Origin: Hyphomicrobiales bacterium
Lineage (GTDB): Bacteria; Pseudomonadota; Alphaproteobacteria; Rhizobiales; Beijerinckiaceae
Direction: 5' to 3'
DNA length: 64,000 bases
Assembly (NCBI GenBank): GCA_027489955.1
Contig: JAIXYZ010000001.1
Location: 1 to 64,000, forward strand
Shown here: positions 42,437 to 51,321 of the stretch, one piece after another
Layout: each line of letters begins with the position of its first letter
Position numbering within the stretch: position 1 is the first letter of the stretch
Notes under the pieces: generated by a model
Told to the model about the DNA's origin: nothing
The model's database searches: none
Seen by the model: only the letters and a program-made list of their open reading frames with translations
Program-made: the position numbers and the translations under genes

Positions 42437-44353
42437 TTGACAGCCAGCGACACATCAAACGCTCCGCAGGACGGCGCGGCGGCGGCCCACAGCGCCCACG
42501 GCCACCCCTCGCAGCTCACGCTCGCGATCGGCGCGGTCGGCATCGTGTACGGCGATATCGGCACGAGCCCGCTCTATGCCTTCCGCGAGGCGTTTGCGAC
42601 GGCTGCGGCCGACGGCGTGGTCTATCCCGACGAGATCTACGGCGTGACCTCGCTCATCATCTGGGCGCTCACGGCGATCATCACGCTGAAATACGTGCTG
42701 GTCGTCACGCGCCTCGACAACAAGGGCGAGGGCGGCATCCTCTCGCTCATGGCGCTCGCCCGCCAGCGCGCCGGGGCGCGGGGCACGATCTTCCTGCTCG
42801 GCCTGATCGGCGCGGCCCTGTTCTACGGCGACGCGGTGCTGACCCCGGCGATCTCGGTGCTTTCGGCGGTGGAGGGCATCAAACTCGTCACGCCCACCTT
42901 CAACGACTACGTCGTGCCGATCACGCTGGTGATCATCGTCGGCATCTTCCTCGTGCAGAGCCGCGGCACGGCGAAGGTCGCGCGGTTCTTCGGGCCGATC
43001 ACCATCGTCTGGTTCCTCTGCATGGCGATCGCGGCGGTGCCGCACATCCTCGCCCATCCCGAGGTGTTCAAGGCGTTCAATCCCTATTACGCGGTGATGT
43101 ATCTGAGCCAGCACGGCGTCGGCAGCCTCGTCGCGCTCGGCGCGGTGTTCCTGGCGATCACCGGCGCCGAGGCGCTGTTTGCCGATCTCGGCCATTTCGG
43201 CCGCAAGCCGATCGTGCGGGCCTGGCTCACGCTCGTCTTTCCGTGCCTGGTCATCAACTATCTCGGCCAGGCCTCGATGGTGCTGGAGAACCCGGCCTCG
43301 GGCGAGAACCCCTTCTTCCTCCTGGTCCCGGGCTGGGCGCTGCTGCCCTTCGTCCTCCTGGCCACCATCGCAACGGTCATCGCCAGCCAGGCGGTCATCA
43401 CGGGGGCGTTCTCCCTGTCGCGCCAGGCCATCCAGCTCGGCCTGCTGCCGCGCATGGATACGCGCCACACCTCCGAGACGCAGTCGGGGCAGATCTACCT
43501 GCCGCGCATCAACTGGCTGCTGATGATCGGCGTCATCATCCTGGTGGTGATGTTCCGCTCCTCGGCCCACCTGGCCTCGGCCTATGGCATCGCGGTGTGC
43601 GGCGTCATGATCCTGACCTCGCTCATGACCACGGTGGTCCTGCGGAACCATTGGGGCTGGGGCTGGCCGCGCGTCGCGCTGGTCATGATCCCGTTCCTGT
43701 CGATCGAGCTCATGTTCTTCGGCGCCAACATGCTGAAGGTCTTCGAGGGCGGATACCTGCCGATCCTGATGGCGGCGGGCCTGCTCGTCGTGATGGGCAC
43801 GTGGGTGCGCGGCACGCGCATCCTCTTCGACAAGACCCGGCGCACGGACGTGCCGCTCTCCGAGCTCTGCGCCATGCTGCAGAAGAGCCCGCCGCACCGG
43901 GTGAAGGGCACCGCCGTCTTCCTCACGAGCGACCCGGAGACCGCGCCGGCGGCCCTGCTGCACAACCTCAAGCACAACAAGGTGCTGCACGAGAAGAACG
44001 TGATCCTGACCGTGCGGGCGGTGGACACGCCGCGCGTGGCCGAGGAGGAGCGCGTGACTATCGAGCCGGTGGACGACACGTTCTCCCGCGTGGTCATGAC
44101 CTTCGGCTACATGGAGACGCCGAACATCCCCAAGGGGCTGGCGGTGCTGCGCAAGCGCGGCTTCAAGTTCGACATCATGCTGACGTCGTTCTTCCTGTCG
44201 CGCCGGTCCATCCGCCCGGCGGCGCATTCGGGCATGCCGATCTGGCAGGACAAGCTGTTCATCGGCCTGTCGAAGACGGCGTCGGACGCGACGGACTTCT
44301 TCCAGATCCCGACGGGCCGCGTCGTCGAGGTGGGCACGCAGGTCACGATCTAG
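42437..44353 (+). CDS. kup: KUP-family potassium uptake transporter
   Basis: The protein has 638 residues with about 12 membrane segments between residues 30 and 440 and a cytoplasmic C-terminal domain. [19 protein letters not shown] (from about 36) is the KUP signature, [20 protein letters not shown] follows, and [17 protein letters not shown] is in the middle. It imports K+ with protons. The start is uncertain: a TTG at 42437 gives a family-like start ([13 protein letters not shown]), while a GTG at 42377 would add 20 poorly conserved residues; I chose the TTG. The adjacent ispG stop is 139 bp upstream. It ends 98 bp before the convergent ispA gene, with a hairpin between. Confidence 0.93.
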   Translation: MTASDTSNAPQDGAAAAHSAHGHPSQLTLAIGAVGIVYGDIGTSPLYAFREAFATAAADGVVYPDEIYGVTSLIIWALTAIITLKYVLVVTRLDNKGEGGILSLMALARQRAGARGTIFLLGLIGAALFYGDAVLTPAISVLSAVEGIKLVTPTFNDYVVPITLVIIVGIFLVQSRGTAKVARFFGPITIVWFLCMAIAAVPHILAHPEVFKAFNPYYAVMYLSQHGVGSLVALGAVFLAITGAEALFADLGHFGRKPIVRAWLTLVFPCLVINYLGQASMVLENPASGENPFFLLVPGWALLPFVLLATIATVIASQAVITGAFSLSRQAIQLGLLPRMDTRHTSETQSGQIYLPRINWLLMIGVIILVVMFRSSAHLASAYGIAVCGVMILTSLMTTVVLRNHWGWGWPRVALVMIPFLSIELMFFGANMLKVFEGGYLPILMAAGLLVVMGTWVRGTRILFDKTRRTDVPLSELCAMLQKSPPHRVKGTAVFLTSDPETAPAALLHNLKHNKVLHEKNVILTVRAVDTPRVAEEERVTIEPVDDTFSRVVMTFGYMETPNIPKGLAVLRKRGFKFDIMLTSFFLSRRSIRPAAHSGMPIWQDKLFIGLSKTASDATDFFQIPTGRVVEVGTQVTI

Positions 44354-44389
44354 GGGCTTTTGGCGCGACCGTCGGTGAGGAAGACGTGG

Positions 44390-44412
44390 ATGGTCGGGAC
44401 AGGCCCGACCAT
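44390..44412. terminator. Perfect 9-bp hairpin between convergent kup and ispA
   Basis: ATGGTCGGG (44390-44398) and CCCGACCAT (44404-44412) form a perfect stem with a 5-base loop, but no T-run follows on either strand. It may be a bidirectional terminator or a transcript-end structure. Confidence 0.4.
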
Positions 44413-44450
44413 GACGGTGGCGTTGGCAAAAGTCGTTCAGGCCGTGCCCG

Positions 44451-45383
44451 TCAGCTGCGCCGGCTGACCGTGAACCGCGCGGCATCCCGCAGGAGGTCGG
44501 CCGCGGGCCCGAACGGGGCGAGGGCGGCGACCGCCTCCTCCGCCAGCCGGTCACGCTCGGCGATCGCGGCGTCCATGCCGAGCAGATCGACCAGAGTCGC
44601 CTTGCCCTTCTGCGCGTCCTTGGCGGTAGCCTTGCCCAAGGTCGCCGCATCGGTGGTGCGGTCGAGGATGTCGTCGGCGACCTGGAACGCCGCGCCAATC
44701 GCGCGGCCATAGGCGGCGAGCGCCGCCCGCTCGCCCGCGCCCGCCCGGCCGAGGATCGCGCCCGCCTCGGCGGAGAAGACGAGTAGCGCCCCGGTCTTCA
44801 TCGCCTGCAAGGTGCGGGTGGCGGCGGGATCGCGCAGCGGCGCGCCGTAGCGTCCCTCCGCGGCGAGATCGAGCATCTGGCCGCCCACCATGCCGCCGAG
44901 CCCCCCGGCCCGGGCCAGGCCGGCGACGAGCGCGGCCCGCACGTCGGCATCGGCCTGCACCCGGTCGGCCAGCGCCTCCAGCGCCAGCGTCAGCAGCGCG
45001 TCGCCAGCCAGGATCGCGGTGGCCTCGTCGAAGGCGCGGTGCACCGTGGGACGTCCCCGGCGCAGGTCGTCGTCGTCCATGGACGGCAGGTCGTCGTGGA
45101 CCAGGGAATAGCAGTGCAGGCACTCGATGGCGGTGCCGGCATCGAGGCCGACCTTCTCGGGCACGCCGAACAGGGCGGCCGCCTCCACGGTCAGGAACGG
45201 CCGCAGGCGCTTGCCGCCGCCGAGCGCCCCGTGGCGCATCGCCGCCATCAGGCGCGCCGGACGGGCGATCTCGCCGGGGCGGACCGCGTCCGACAGCCAC
45301 TCCTCCAGCCGCGCCTCGACGCGGGCCGCCAGCGCCGACAGCCGGCGGTCGAAGGCCGTGCCGGGCGCCTCGTTCTTGCTCAC
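44451..45383 (-). CDS. ispA: Farnesyl diphosphate synthase-like polyprenyl synthetase
   Basis: The protein has 310 residues from a GTG at 45383. The first aspartate-rich motif is DDLPSMDDDDLRRGRPTVH, with HCYSLVHDD before it. GALGGGKRLRPFLTVEAAAL is the substrate-binding K-x2-R region, and the second Asp motif is in AAFQVADDILDRTTDAATLG. The first motif, DDx4D with two residues inserted, is the bacterial FPP/GPP synthase (IspA) type. It elongates isopentenyl diphosphate to geranyl and farnesyl diphosphate for undecaprenyl, quinone and hopanoid synthesis. GGGA lies about nine bases before the chosen start; a second GTG at 45392 has none. A short geranylgeranyl variant is possible. Confidence 0.88.
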   Translation of the reverse strand: MSKNEAPGTAFDRRLSALAARVEARLEEWLSDAVRPGEIARPARLMAAMRHGALGGGKRLRPFLTVEAAALFGVPEKVGLDAGTAIECLHCYSLVHDDLPSMDDDDLRRGRPTVHRAFDEATAILAGDALLTLALEALADRVQADADVRAALVAGLARAGGLGGMVGGQMLDLAAEGRYGAPLRDPAATRTLQAMKTGALLVFSAEAGAILGRAGAGERAALAAYGRAIGAAFQVADDILDRTTDAATLGKATAKDAQKGKATLVDLLGMDAAIAERDRLAEEAVAALAPFGPAADLLRDAARFTVSRRS

Positions 45384-45509
45384 GGCGCGCACTCCCAGCC
45401 GTTCGATGGAACCAAATGCCTGCCGTCGCGCTTGCCTGACCGCGCCGGGGCGGTCAAGTCTGCCCGGCGCGCCGCCGGCGCGGCATCCATGGAGGCATCC
45501 GGAACAGGC

Positions 45510-46217
45510 ATGGCGTCACTGGCCTTCATGCGCGGCCGCAAACGGAAGGACAGCGGCATTCGCCGGGCGATGCGCTGGTCGTTCTGGATTCTGGCTTCCA
45601 TCGCGGGCCTCTTCGTCGCGCTGGTCCTTGCCTATGCGGTCGTGCCGCCGGTTTCCACCCTGATGCTGGCGCGCTGGCTCACCTTCAGCGGCGCGCAGCG
45701 GGACTGGGTCGCCATCGAGGACATCTCGCCGCACCTGCCGCGGGCGGTCATCGCTGCCGAGGACAGCCGCTATTGCCAGCATGGGGGCGTGGACTGGACC
45801 GCGCTCCAGCAGGTCATCGAGGAGGCCGGCGAGGACGGGCCGGCGCGCGGCGCGTCCACCATCGCCATGCAGACCGCCAAGAACGTGTTCCTCTGGCCGT
45901 CGCGCTCGGTCGTGCGCAAGGGCATGGAGATCCCCGTGGCGCTGGTGATCGACACGGTCTGGTCCAAGCGCCGGGTGATGGAGGTCTATCTCAACGTCGC
46001 GGAATGGGGCGAGGGCATCTTCGGGGCGGAAGCGGCGGCGCAGCATCATTTCCGCAAGAGCGCCAAGGCGCTGAGCCCGCGCGAGGCGGCGCTCCTGGCC
46101 GCCGTGCTGCCCAACCCGATCCGGCGCAACGCGGGGCGGCCCTCGGCCTATGTCTCGCGCCGCGCCGGGACCATCGCCGCGCGGATGGGGAACGAGGATC
46201 TGGCCTGCCTGGACTGA
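45510..46217 (+). CDS. mtgA: Monofunctional biosynthetic peptidoglycan transglycosylase MtgA
   Basis: The protein has 235 residues. A basic start and single membrane anchor (about 17-48) precede a GT51 domain with AVIAAEDSRYCQHGGVDWTA, containing the first catalytic Glu, then ARGASTIAMQTAKNVFLWPS. KRRVMEVYLNVAEWGEGIFG and AAQHHFRKSAKALSPREAAL are further family motifs. It polymerises lipid II into glycan strands without a transpeptidase domain. I use the ATG at 45510; one at 45489 is the alternative, with a less favourable upstream sequence. It is divergent from ispA. Confidence 0.95.
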   Translation: MASLAFMRGRKRKDSGIRRAMRWSFWILASIAGLFVALVLAYAVVPPVSTLMLARWLTFSGAQRDWVAIEDISPHLPRAVIAAEDSRYCQHGGVDWTALQQVIEEAGEDGPARGASTIAMQTAKNVFLWPSRSVVRKGMEIPVALVIDTVWSKRRVMEVYLNVAEWGEGIFGAEAAAQHHFRKSAKALSPREAALLAAVLPNPIRRNAGRPSAYVSRRAGTIAARMGNEDLACLD

Positions 46218-46361
46218 CGGTTCCCGGATTCGTCGCACGGGGCTAGCCACGGCCGCCACCGTTCTGTATAAGCCCGCGACCCAGATGACCGACGGCTTGC
46301 CGGCGCCTGGCCCCGGAACGGGGGCGAGGGCACGGCGGTCCGTCCCGGAGAGTTCAAGACC

Positions 46362-46547
46362 ATGGCCGTTCCGAAACGAAAGACCTCGCCGTCCAAGCGC
46401 GGCATGCGCCGCTCGGCCGACGCGCTGAAGCAGCCGACCTATATCGAGGACAAGTCCTCGGGCGAGCTGCGCCGTCCGCACCATGTCGACCTGAAGACCG
46501 GCATGTATCGCGGCCGCCAGGTCCTCACCCCCAAGACCGAAGCCTGA
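46362..46547 (+). CDS. rpmF: 50S ribosomal protein L32
   Basis: This 61-residue L32 protein has the sequence start [20 protein letters not shown], and later [16 protein letters not shown] is the typical alphaproteobacterial form without the zinc-binding CxxC pair of other types. GGAGAG lies eight bases before the start. It is a monocistronic unit followed by a hairpin. Its 5' neighbour mtgA is a common one in Rhizobiales. Confidence 0.97.
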   Translation: MAVPKRKTSPSKRGMRRSADALKQPTYIEDKSSGELRRPHHVDLKTGMYRGRQVLTPKTEA

Positions 46548-46555
46548 TCGATTGC

Positions 46556-46575
46556 GGCGTCCCGTCTGGGACGCC
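46556..46575 (+). terminator. GC-rich hairpin after rpmF
   Basis: GGCGTCCC (46556-46563) pairs perfectly with GGGACGCC (46568-46575) across a GTCT loop, starting 9 bp after the rpmF stop. There is no T-run, so the mechanism is uncertain; a Rho-assisted end is possible. Confidence 0.55.
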
Positions 46576-46652
46576 CGGATCTGAGGCCGCCCGACGGGCG
46601 CCGGCCGCATGCGGTCCGGCGCCTTCGTCGTTTGCGGCCGCCTGTTTGAGCG

Positions 46653-46874
46653 TCAGGCCCTGTCGTCGTGGAAGAGCGGCGCCATGGCGGCGGCGCGCCC
46701 GCGTGCCCGGTAACTCGCAGCCGCCTCGCCCGCGCCGGCCCGGCGCAGCCTGCGGTGCTGCGGCAGGTCGAGGCGCGTGGCGATGAGCTGGGTCAGGAAG
46801 GCCGGATCGGCGCGTCCGGCCGCGCGCTGTGCGCTGTCCCGCCTCGCCGCCGCCTCTCCCCTTTCATCCCGCAT
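46653..46874 (-). CDS. Small conserved-type hypothetical protein (Rhizobiales)
   Basis: This 73-residue protein begins MRDERGEAAARRDSAQRAAG. The central segment DPAFLTQLIATRLDLPQHRR with RRAGAGEAAASYRAR is a pattern I associate with a family of small rhizobial proteins, often next to envelope or c-di-GMP genes, of unknown function. It is Arg-rich and probably cytoplasmic. It converges on rpmF with 78 bp after the hairpin and is divergent from the EAL gene. An upstream extension of the frame to 46958 lacks this pattern. No motif suggests a reaction. Confidence 0.65.
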   Translation of the reverse strand: MRDERGEAAARRDSAQRAAGRADPAFLTQLIATRLDLPQHRRLRRAGAGEAAASYRARGRAAAMAPLFHDDRA

Positions 46875-46965
46875 CGCATGAACCCCTGCCGGTCTGGCCC
46901 GAAACGACGCGAGGAGCGGCGAAATCGGGCTCGTGCGACTTTTCCGTGCAAGCCGCATACCGATT

Positions 46966-46984
46966 TTTAGGGTTCGTTAACCCT
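46966..46984. promoter_or_regulatory. Candidate CtrA-like box with overlapping palindrome
   Basis: TTTA-N7-TTAAC at 46966-46981 matches the CtrA full-site layout (TTAA-N7-TTAA) with one mismatch in the first half. AGGGTTCGTTAACCCT (46969-46984) is also an inverted repeat with 6-bp arms. It lies about 95 bp before the EAL-protein start. The link to CtrA is inferred from pattern only. Confidence 0.35.
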
Positions 46985-47076
46985 GATGTCCGCACCATTT
47001 CGGCACATATCAACCGGCAAGGCGGCGCGAAGGTCCTCCCGACGCGCCGACCCGCCTCGGGGGCAACGACAGGGTG

Positions 47077-48765
47077 ATGGACAGGTCCGGCAGCCACGAC
47101 GACGCGCCGCTCGAGCCCCGGCAGGCGCTGACGGCCCTGGGCGAGATCGTCTACGACTGGGACATCGCGGGCGACGCGCTCTCCTTCGGGCCGAACCTGA
47201 CCGAGCTGCTCGGCCGCACCGCCGACACGCTGGCCACCGGCAGGGCCTTCGCCCTGTGCATCGAGCCCGGCTCCGGCCGCTCCCCCCATGACACGATCGC
47301 CGATCTCGGGGATGCCGACCGGTCCGCGGGCGCCCCGTTCCGCACCCGCTACCTCCTGCGCACCGCGCCGGACCGGCTGTTCGCGGTCGAGGATGCCGGG
47401 CGCTGCTTCGCCGGCCCGGACGGGCGGCCCTCGCGTGCCCACGGCGTGCTGCATGTGCGCCGTCTCTCGCGGCCGGAAGACTATGCCGCGCCCGAGGCCG
47501 TGCTCTCGCAGCGCGTCTCCCTCATCCGCAGGCTGGACGAGGAGATCGCCGCCGCCCGATCCAGCGGCCGCTCGGTCGCCGTCATCGCCGCCGCCATACC
47601 CGGGCTCGCCCAGGTGAACGACGAGCTGGGCGAGGAGGATGCGGACGAACTGATCCGCGCCGTCGGCCGCCGGCTCAATCGCGCCCTGCGCGGCAGCGAC
47701 AGCGTCTCGCGCTATTCCGGCAACCGCTACGGGGCGGTGCTGGCCTCCTGCACGACCGAGCAGGTGCCCCAGGCTGCCGCACGCTTCCGCGAGGCCATCG
47801 CGTGCGGCCCGGTGGAGACCGGGGCGGGACCGATGGTTCCGGAGGTGGCGATGGGCGCGGCGGTGTTTCCCGCCCACGGCCCGGACGGGGCCTCGCTCCT
47901 GCGCTGCGCCGAGGAGGCGCTCCGCCATGCCAAGGCCGGCGGCGAGCCCTTCGCCCTGTTCGACCGGGCGATGCGCCGGGACCCGCGCGAGACCGCCGCG
48001 GGCCAGCGCCACGAGCTGGTCAGCGCGCTCAACGAGCGCCGCGTCGTGCTGGCGCTGCAGCCGATCGTCGATGCCCGCAGTCGCGATCTGTCGTTCCACG
48101 AGGGCCTGATCCGCATCCTCGGCGAGGACGGACGGCTCCAGGGCGCCCACGAGATCGTGCCGCAGGCCGAGCGCCTCGGCGTCATCCGCCTGCTGGACGC
48201 CCGCGTGCTGGAACTGGCGGCCGACCACCTGTCCGCCGACCCGGCGGCCCGGCTGTCGGTCAACGTCTCGCCGGTGAGCCTCGCCGATCCCGCCTGGCTG
48301 GACGCGCTCGCCGCCCATGTGGGCGCCCGGCCCGGCATCGCCGAGCGGCTGATCGTCGAGATCACCGAGACCGCCGCGGTTCAGGATCCCGAGGCGCTGA
48401 CGGCGCGGCTGAATTGCATGAAGGCGCTGGGCGTGACGATCGGGATCGACGATTTCGGCTCGGGCCACACCTCGTTCAAGCACCTGCGGCGCTTCCCGGT
48501 CGACTTCGTGAAGATCGACGGGGCCTTCGTGCAGAACCTCGCGACCTCCGCCGACGACCGGTTCTTCGTGCGCACCCTCGTCGACCTCGCCCAGAACCTC
48601 GGCATCGCCACGGTGGCCGAATGGGTTGAGAGCGAGGAGACCGCCCGAATCCTCGCGGGCTGGGGCGTCGACTACCTTCAGGGCGACGTCATCGGCCGGG
48701 CGGCGCTGCCGGCCGAGGCGGATGCAGGCGTGCTCCGGCGCGTGGCGGCCGCCGGGCGCGGCTGA
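47077..48765 (+). CDS. Degenerate-GGDEF/EAL-domain c-di-GMP phosphodiesterase-like protein
   Basis: The protein has 562 residues. The N-terminus (about 1-150) is PAS-like, followed by a GGDEF domain with a degenerate active site (SGNRY in place of GGDEF, in DSVSRYSGNRYGAVLASC), probably inactive. The EAL domain has E342-G-L instead of EAL, but keeps other needed residues: NVSPVSLADP (Asn), EITETAAVQDPEAL (Glu), IDDFGSGHTSFKHLRRF (Asp-Asp, loop) and FVKIDGAFVQNL (Lys, Asp). It is therefore a plausible phosphodiesterase that lowers c-di-GMP, balancing the cyclase at 34819, or a receptor. The start is either GTG 47074 or ATG 47077. A CtrA-like box lies upstream. Confidence 0.85.
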   Translation: MDRSGSHDDAPLEPRQALTALGEIVYDWDIAGDALSFGPNLTELLGRTADTLATGRAFALCIEPGSGRSPHDTIADLGDADRSAGAPFRTRYLLRTAPDRLFAVEDAGRCFAGPDGRPSRAHGVLHVRRLSRPEDYAAPEAVLSQRVSLIRRLDEEIAAARSSGRSVAVIAAAIPGLAQVNDELGEEDADELIRAVGRRLNRALRGSDSVSRYSGNRYGAVLASCTTEQVPQAAARFREAIACGPVETGAGPMVPEVAMGAAVFPAHGPDGASLLRCAEEALRHAKAGGEPFALFDRAMRRDPRETAAGQRHELVSALNERRVVLALQPIVDARSRDLSFHEGLIRILGEDGRLQGAHEIVPQAERLGVIRLLDARVLELAADHLSADPAARLSVNVSPVSLADPAWLDALAAHVGARPGIAERLIVEITETAAVQDPEALTARLNCMKALGVTIGIDDFGSGHTSFKHLRRFPVDFVKIDGAFVQNLATSADDRFFVRTLVDLAQNLGIATVAEWVESEETARILAGWGVDYLQGDVIGRAALPAEADAGVLRRVAAAGRG

Positions 48766-48783
48766 GGTCCTCCAGGTCGCGCG

Positions 48784-49386
48784 TTAGCGGCCGATCTTGT
48801 CGAGCCTGGACTGCATCTCCGCCACTTGGCGCTTCAGCTCGTCGAGGTCCGTCGGCATGCCTTGCTCGGGCGCCTTGGCCTCGCCCCCCTGGCCCTTGGC
48901 CGCCATCGCCGCCGCCTGGGCCGCGAAGGGATTGAACAGCCGGAAGGCCTCCTGGAACATCGCCATGTTCATCTTGGTCTGCTCCTCCACGGCGTGGAGG
49001 GCGGCCTGCCCGAAGGGATTGCCCTCGAAGCTCTTGGCGATCTGGGTGCGGAACGTCTCCTGCTCGCGGGCCAGCGATTCCAGCGAGAATTGCAGGTAGC
49101 TGGGCACGACGCCCTGCATGCTGTCGCCGTAGAAGCGGATGAGCTGGCGCAGGAAGGCGATCGGCAGCAGGTTCTGCTCGGTCTTGGTCTCTTCCTCGAA
49201 GATGATCTGCGCCAGGACCGGACGGGTGATGTCCTCGCCGGTCTTGGCGTCGGTCACGACGAAGTCCTCGCCCGCGCGCACCATGTTGGCGAGGTCCTCC
49301 AGCGTCACGTAGCTCGACGTGCCCGTATGGTAGAGGCGGCGGTTGGCGTATTTCTTGATGATGATCGGATCGGTCTCCGTCGCCAT
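48784..49386 (-). CDS. phaR: Polyhydroxyalkanoate synthesis repressor PhaR
   Basis: The protein has 200 residues. The N-terminal DNA-binding region is [20 protein letters not shown] with [17 protein letters not shown] (about 8-44). A helical middle with [20 protein letters not shown] binds the polymer granule in known homologues. The C-terminus is a coiled coil ending [12 protein letters not shown]. It senses polyhydroxybutyrate and represses phasin and phaR expression until granules form. It faces phaA across 194 bp in the conserved alphaproteobacterial arrangement, while phaC is not in the window. Confidence 0.95.
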   Translation of the reverse strand: MATETDPIIIKKYANRRLYHTGTSSYVTLEDLANMVRAGEDFVVTDAKTGEDITRPVLAQIIFEEETKTEQNLLPIAFLRQLIRFYGDSMQGVVPSYLQFSLESLAREQETFRTQIAKSFEGNPFGQAALHAVEEQTKMNMAMFQEAFRLFNPFAAQAAAMAAKGQGGEAKAPEQGMPTDLDELKRQVAEMQSRLDKIGR

Positions 49387-49524
49387 GTCCGGCTTCGTCC
49401 TCCAGCGTCAGGCCCCAGGAGACGCACGATAGGACGTCCGCTGCGGCGCGGAAACTGCTGATTGCACGCGCGAAGCGCGATTTGCGTGTTTTGGCGGCAA
49501 TTGCGGCGTTCGCAGAACGGACGC

Positions 49525-49552
49525 TTGACGGATCGGCAGTGGCCGGGACAAT
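49525..49552 (+). promoter_or_regulatory. Probable promoter of phaA
   Basis: TTGACG (49525-49530) and GACAAT (49547-49552) are separated by 16 bases, giving a start about 22 bases before the AAGGAG ribosome site and ATG at 49581. The shared phaR-phaA region also contains TGC/GCA inverted half-sites that could bind PhaR, but this is not shown. Confidence 0.5.
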
Positions 49553-49580
49553 CGCGCAAACGTTTTTCAAGGAGAGTTTG

Positions 49581-50759
49581 ATGGCTCAGGACGACATCGT
49601 CATCGTCGGCGCGGCGCGCACCCCGGTCGGCTCCTTCAGCGGGGCGCTGGCCTCGCTGCCCGCCCACGAGCTGGGCGCGATCGCCGTCAAGGCGGCGCTG
49701 GAGCGCGCGGGCGTCGATGCCGCCGACGTGGACGAGGTCATCCTCGGGCAGGTCCTCACCGCCGCGCAGGGCCAGAACCCGGCGCGCCAGGCCGCCATCA
49801 AGGCCGGCCTGCCGGTCTCCTCCACCGCGTGGGGCCTCAACCAGGTCTGCGGATCGGGCCTGCGCGCCGTGGCGCTGGCCATGCAGCAGATCGCCAACGG
49901 CGACGCCAAGGTGATCGTCGCCGGCGGCCAGGAGTCGATGTCGCTGTCCACCCACGCCGCCCACATGCGCTCGGGCACCAAGATGGGCGACGTCGCCTTC
50001 GTCGACACGATGATCAAGGACGGCCTGTGGGACGCCTTCCACGGCTACCACATGGGCACGACCGCCGAGAACGTCGCGCAGAAGTGGCAGATTTCCCGGC
50101 AGGAGCAGGACGAGTTCGCCGTCGCCTCGCAGAACAAGGCCGAGGCCGCCAAGAAGGCCGGCCGCTTCAAGGACGAGATCGTCCCGGTGACGATCGCCTC
50201 GCGCAAGGGCGACATCATCGTCGACACCGACGAGTATATCCGCGACGGCGCGACGCTGGACGCGGTCGCCAAGCTGCGCCCTGCCTTCTCCAAGGACGGC
50301 ACGGTGACGGCGGGCAACGCCTCCGGCCTGAACGACGGCGCGGCGGCGCTCGTCGTCATGTCGGCCTCCGAGGCCGCGCGCCGGGGCCTGAAGCCGCTGG
50401 CGACGATCCGCTCCTGGTCGACCGCGGGCGTCGACCCGGCGATCATGGGCTCGGGGCCGATCCCGGCGGCACGAAAGGCGCTCGAACGGGCCGGCTGGAA
50501 GGCGGGCGACCTCGATCTGGTGGAGGCCAACGAGGCCTTCGCCGCCCAGGCCATCGCCGTGAACCGCGACATGGGCTGGGACACGGCCAAGGTAAACGTC
50601 AACGGCGGCGCCATCGCCATCGGCCACCCGATCGGCGCCTCGGGCGCGCGCATCCTCGTGACGCTGCTGCACGAGATGCAGAAGCGCGACGCGAAGAAGG
50701 GCCTCGCCACGCTCTGCATCGGCGGCGGCATGGGCGTGGCGCTCACCGTCGAGCGGTGA
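49581..50759 (+). CDS. phaA: Acetyl-CoA acetyltransferase (PHB-biosynthetic thiolase)
   Basis: This 392-residue thiolase has the acyl-enzyme Cys90 in [16 protein letters not shown]. The second half has [19 protein letters not shown], and the catalytic His is in [20 protein letters not shown], with the second Cys in [16 protein letters not shown]. It condenses two acetyl-CoA to acetoacetyl-CoA, the first step of polyhydroxybutyrate synthesis. AAGGAG lies seven bases before the start. The next biosynthetic gene, phaB, is 562 bp downstream; a DUF559 gene inside inverted repeats has been inserted between them. A role in acetoacetyl-CoA breakdown cannot be excluded. Confidence 0.96.
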   Translation: MAQDDIVIVGAARTPVGSFSGALASLPAHELGAIAVKAALERAGVDAADVDEVILGQVLTAAQGQNPARQAAIKAGLPVSSTAWGLNQVCGSGLRAVALAMQQIANGDAKVIVAGGQESMSLSTHAAHMRSGTKMGDVAFVDTMIKDGLWDAFHGYHMGTTAENVAQKWQISRQEQDEFAVASQNKAEAAKKAGRFKDEIVPVTIASRKGDIIVDTDEYIRDGATLDAVAKLRPAFSKDGTVTAGNASGLNDGAAALVVMSASEAARRGLKPLATIRSWSTAGVDPAIMGSGPIPAARKALERAGWKAGDLDLVEANEAFAAQAIAVNRDMGWDTAKVNVNGGAIAIGHPIGASGARILVTLLHEMQKRDAKKGLATLCIGGGMGVALTVER

Positions 50760-50769
50760 TCTGACAGGC

Positions 50770-50943
50770 GGCCCCACCCGGCGCTTCGCGCCACCCTCCC
50801 CTGACGGGGAGGGATCGGGGCCCGGTTCCCGGGCCCGAGCGCGGTCGTCTGACGGTGACGGACCGGCTCTGGACCTCATGCGACGGCCTGATCCCTCCCC
50901 GGCAGGGGAGGGTGGCCGGCGCGGAGCGCCGGACGGGTGGGCC
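50770..50943. repeat. Inverted-repeat element between phaA and the DUF559 gene
   Basis: Arm 1 (50770-50816) and arm 2 (50890-50943) are near-complementary, about 45 to 50 bp each, containing CACCCTCCCCTGACGGGG and its reverse form with CCTCCCCGGCAGGGGAGG. Each arm also has internal palindromes (GGCGCTTCGCGCC; CCTCCCCGGCAGGGGAGG). The pair resembles REP/BIME-like intergenic repeats common in Rhizobiales. The second arm overlaps the start of the DUF559 open frame. Confidence 0.75.
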
Positions 50944-51294
50944 AGGCCAACGGCCAATCCTGCAGGGCAAGCACGCGCCTTGCGCCGGCGGATGACCCCG
51001 CAGGAAATCAAGCTGTGGAACTGGCTGCGGGAGAATTTCCGGCCGCAGGGCTTCCATCCGCGGCGGCAGGTGCCGATCGGGCCTTACATTGTGGATTTCG
51101 CGTTCCTGCGCAGGCGCCTCGTGATCGAGGTCGACGGGGGGCAGCATGGACATGTGGGAGCGCAGGCTCGGGACCGGGTGCGCGACCTGCGGTTGGCCGA
51201 GGCCGGCTATCGTGTGCTGCGCTTCTGGAACCACGAGATCGACGGCAGCCGCGAGGTCGTGCTTGACACGATCGGCGAAGCGCTGCGGAACTGA
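50878..51294 (+). CDS. DUF559 (VSR/endonuclease-like) protein inside a repeat element
   Basis: The 138-residue frame starts at an ATG between two inverted-repeat arms, and its first ~25 codons read the repeat, so the true start may be TTG at 50980 or ATG at 50992. The conserved core is RMTPQEIKLWNWLRENFRP, then HPRRQVPIGPYIVDFAFLRR, LVIEVDGGQHGHVGAQARDR and YRVLRFWNHEIDGSREVVLD. Asp and Glu in IVDFAF and VIEVDGGQH match the nuclease-fold (VSR/PD-(D/E)xK-like) residues of DUF559 proteins, which accompany mobile or horizontally acquired DNA. Its activity is unknown. It interrupts the phaA-phaB pair and is linked to repeats, suggesting a mobile unit. Confidence 0.75.
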   Translation: MRRPDPSPAGEGGRRGAPDGWARPTANPAGQARALRRRMTPQEIKLWNWLRENFRPQGFHPRRQVPIGPYIVDFAFLRRRLVIEVDGGQHGHVGAQARDRVRDLRLAEAGYRVLRFWNHEIDGSREVVLDTIGEALRN

Positions 51295-51321
51295 GACAAC
51301 AAGATAACCGGAGGAACGGCG

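Noticed and set aside
44390-44412. Hairpin between kup and ispA as a classical Rho-independent terminator
   Set aside because: The stem is perfect but no T-run follows on either strand, so only a low-confidence entry was made.
42455-44710. A 751-codon minus-strand frame opposite kup
   Set aside because: Same reasoning: it mirrors a membrane transporter gene and shows no family motif.
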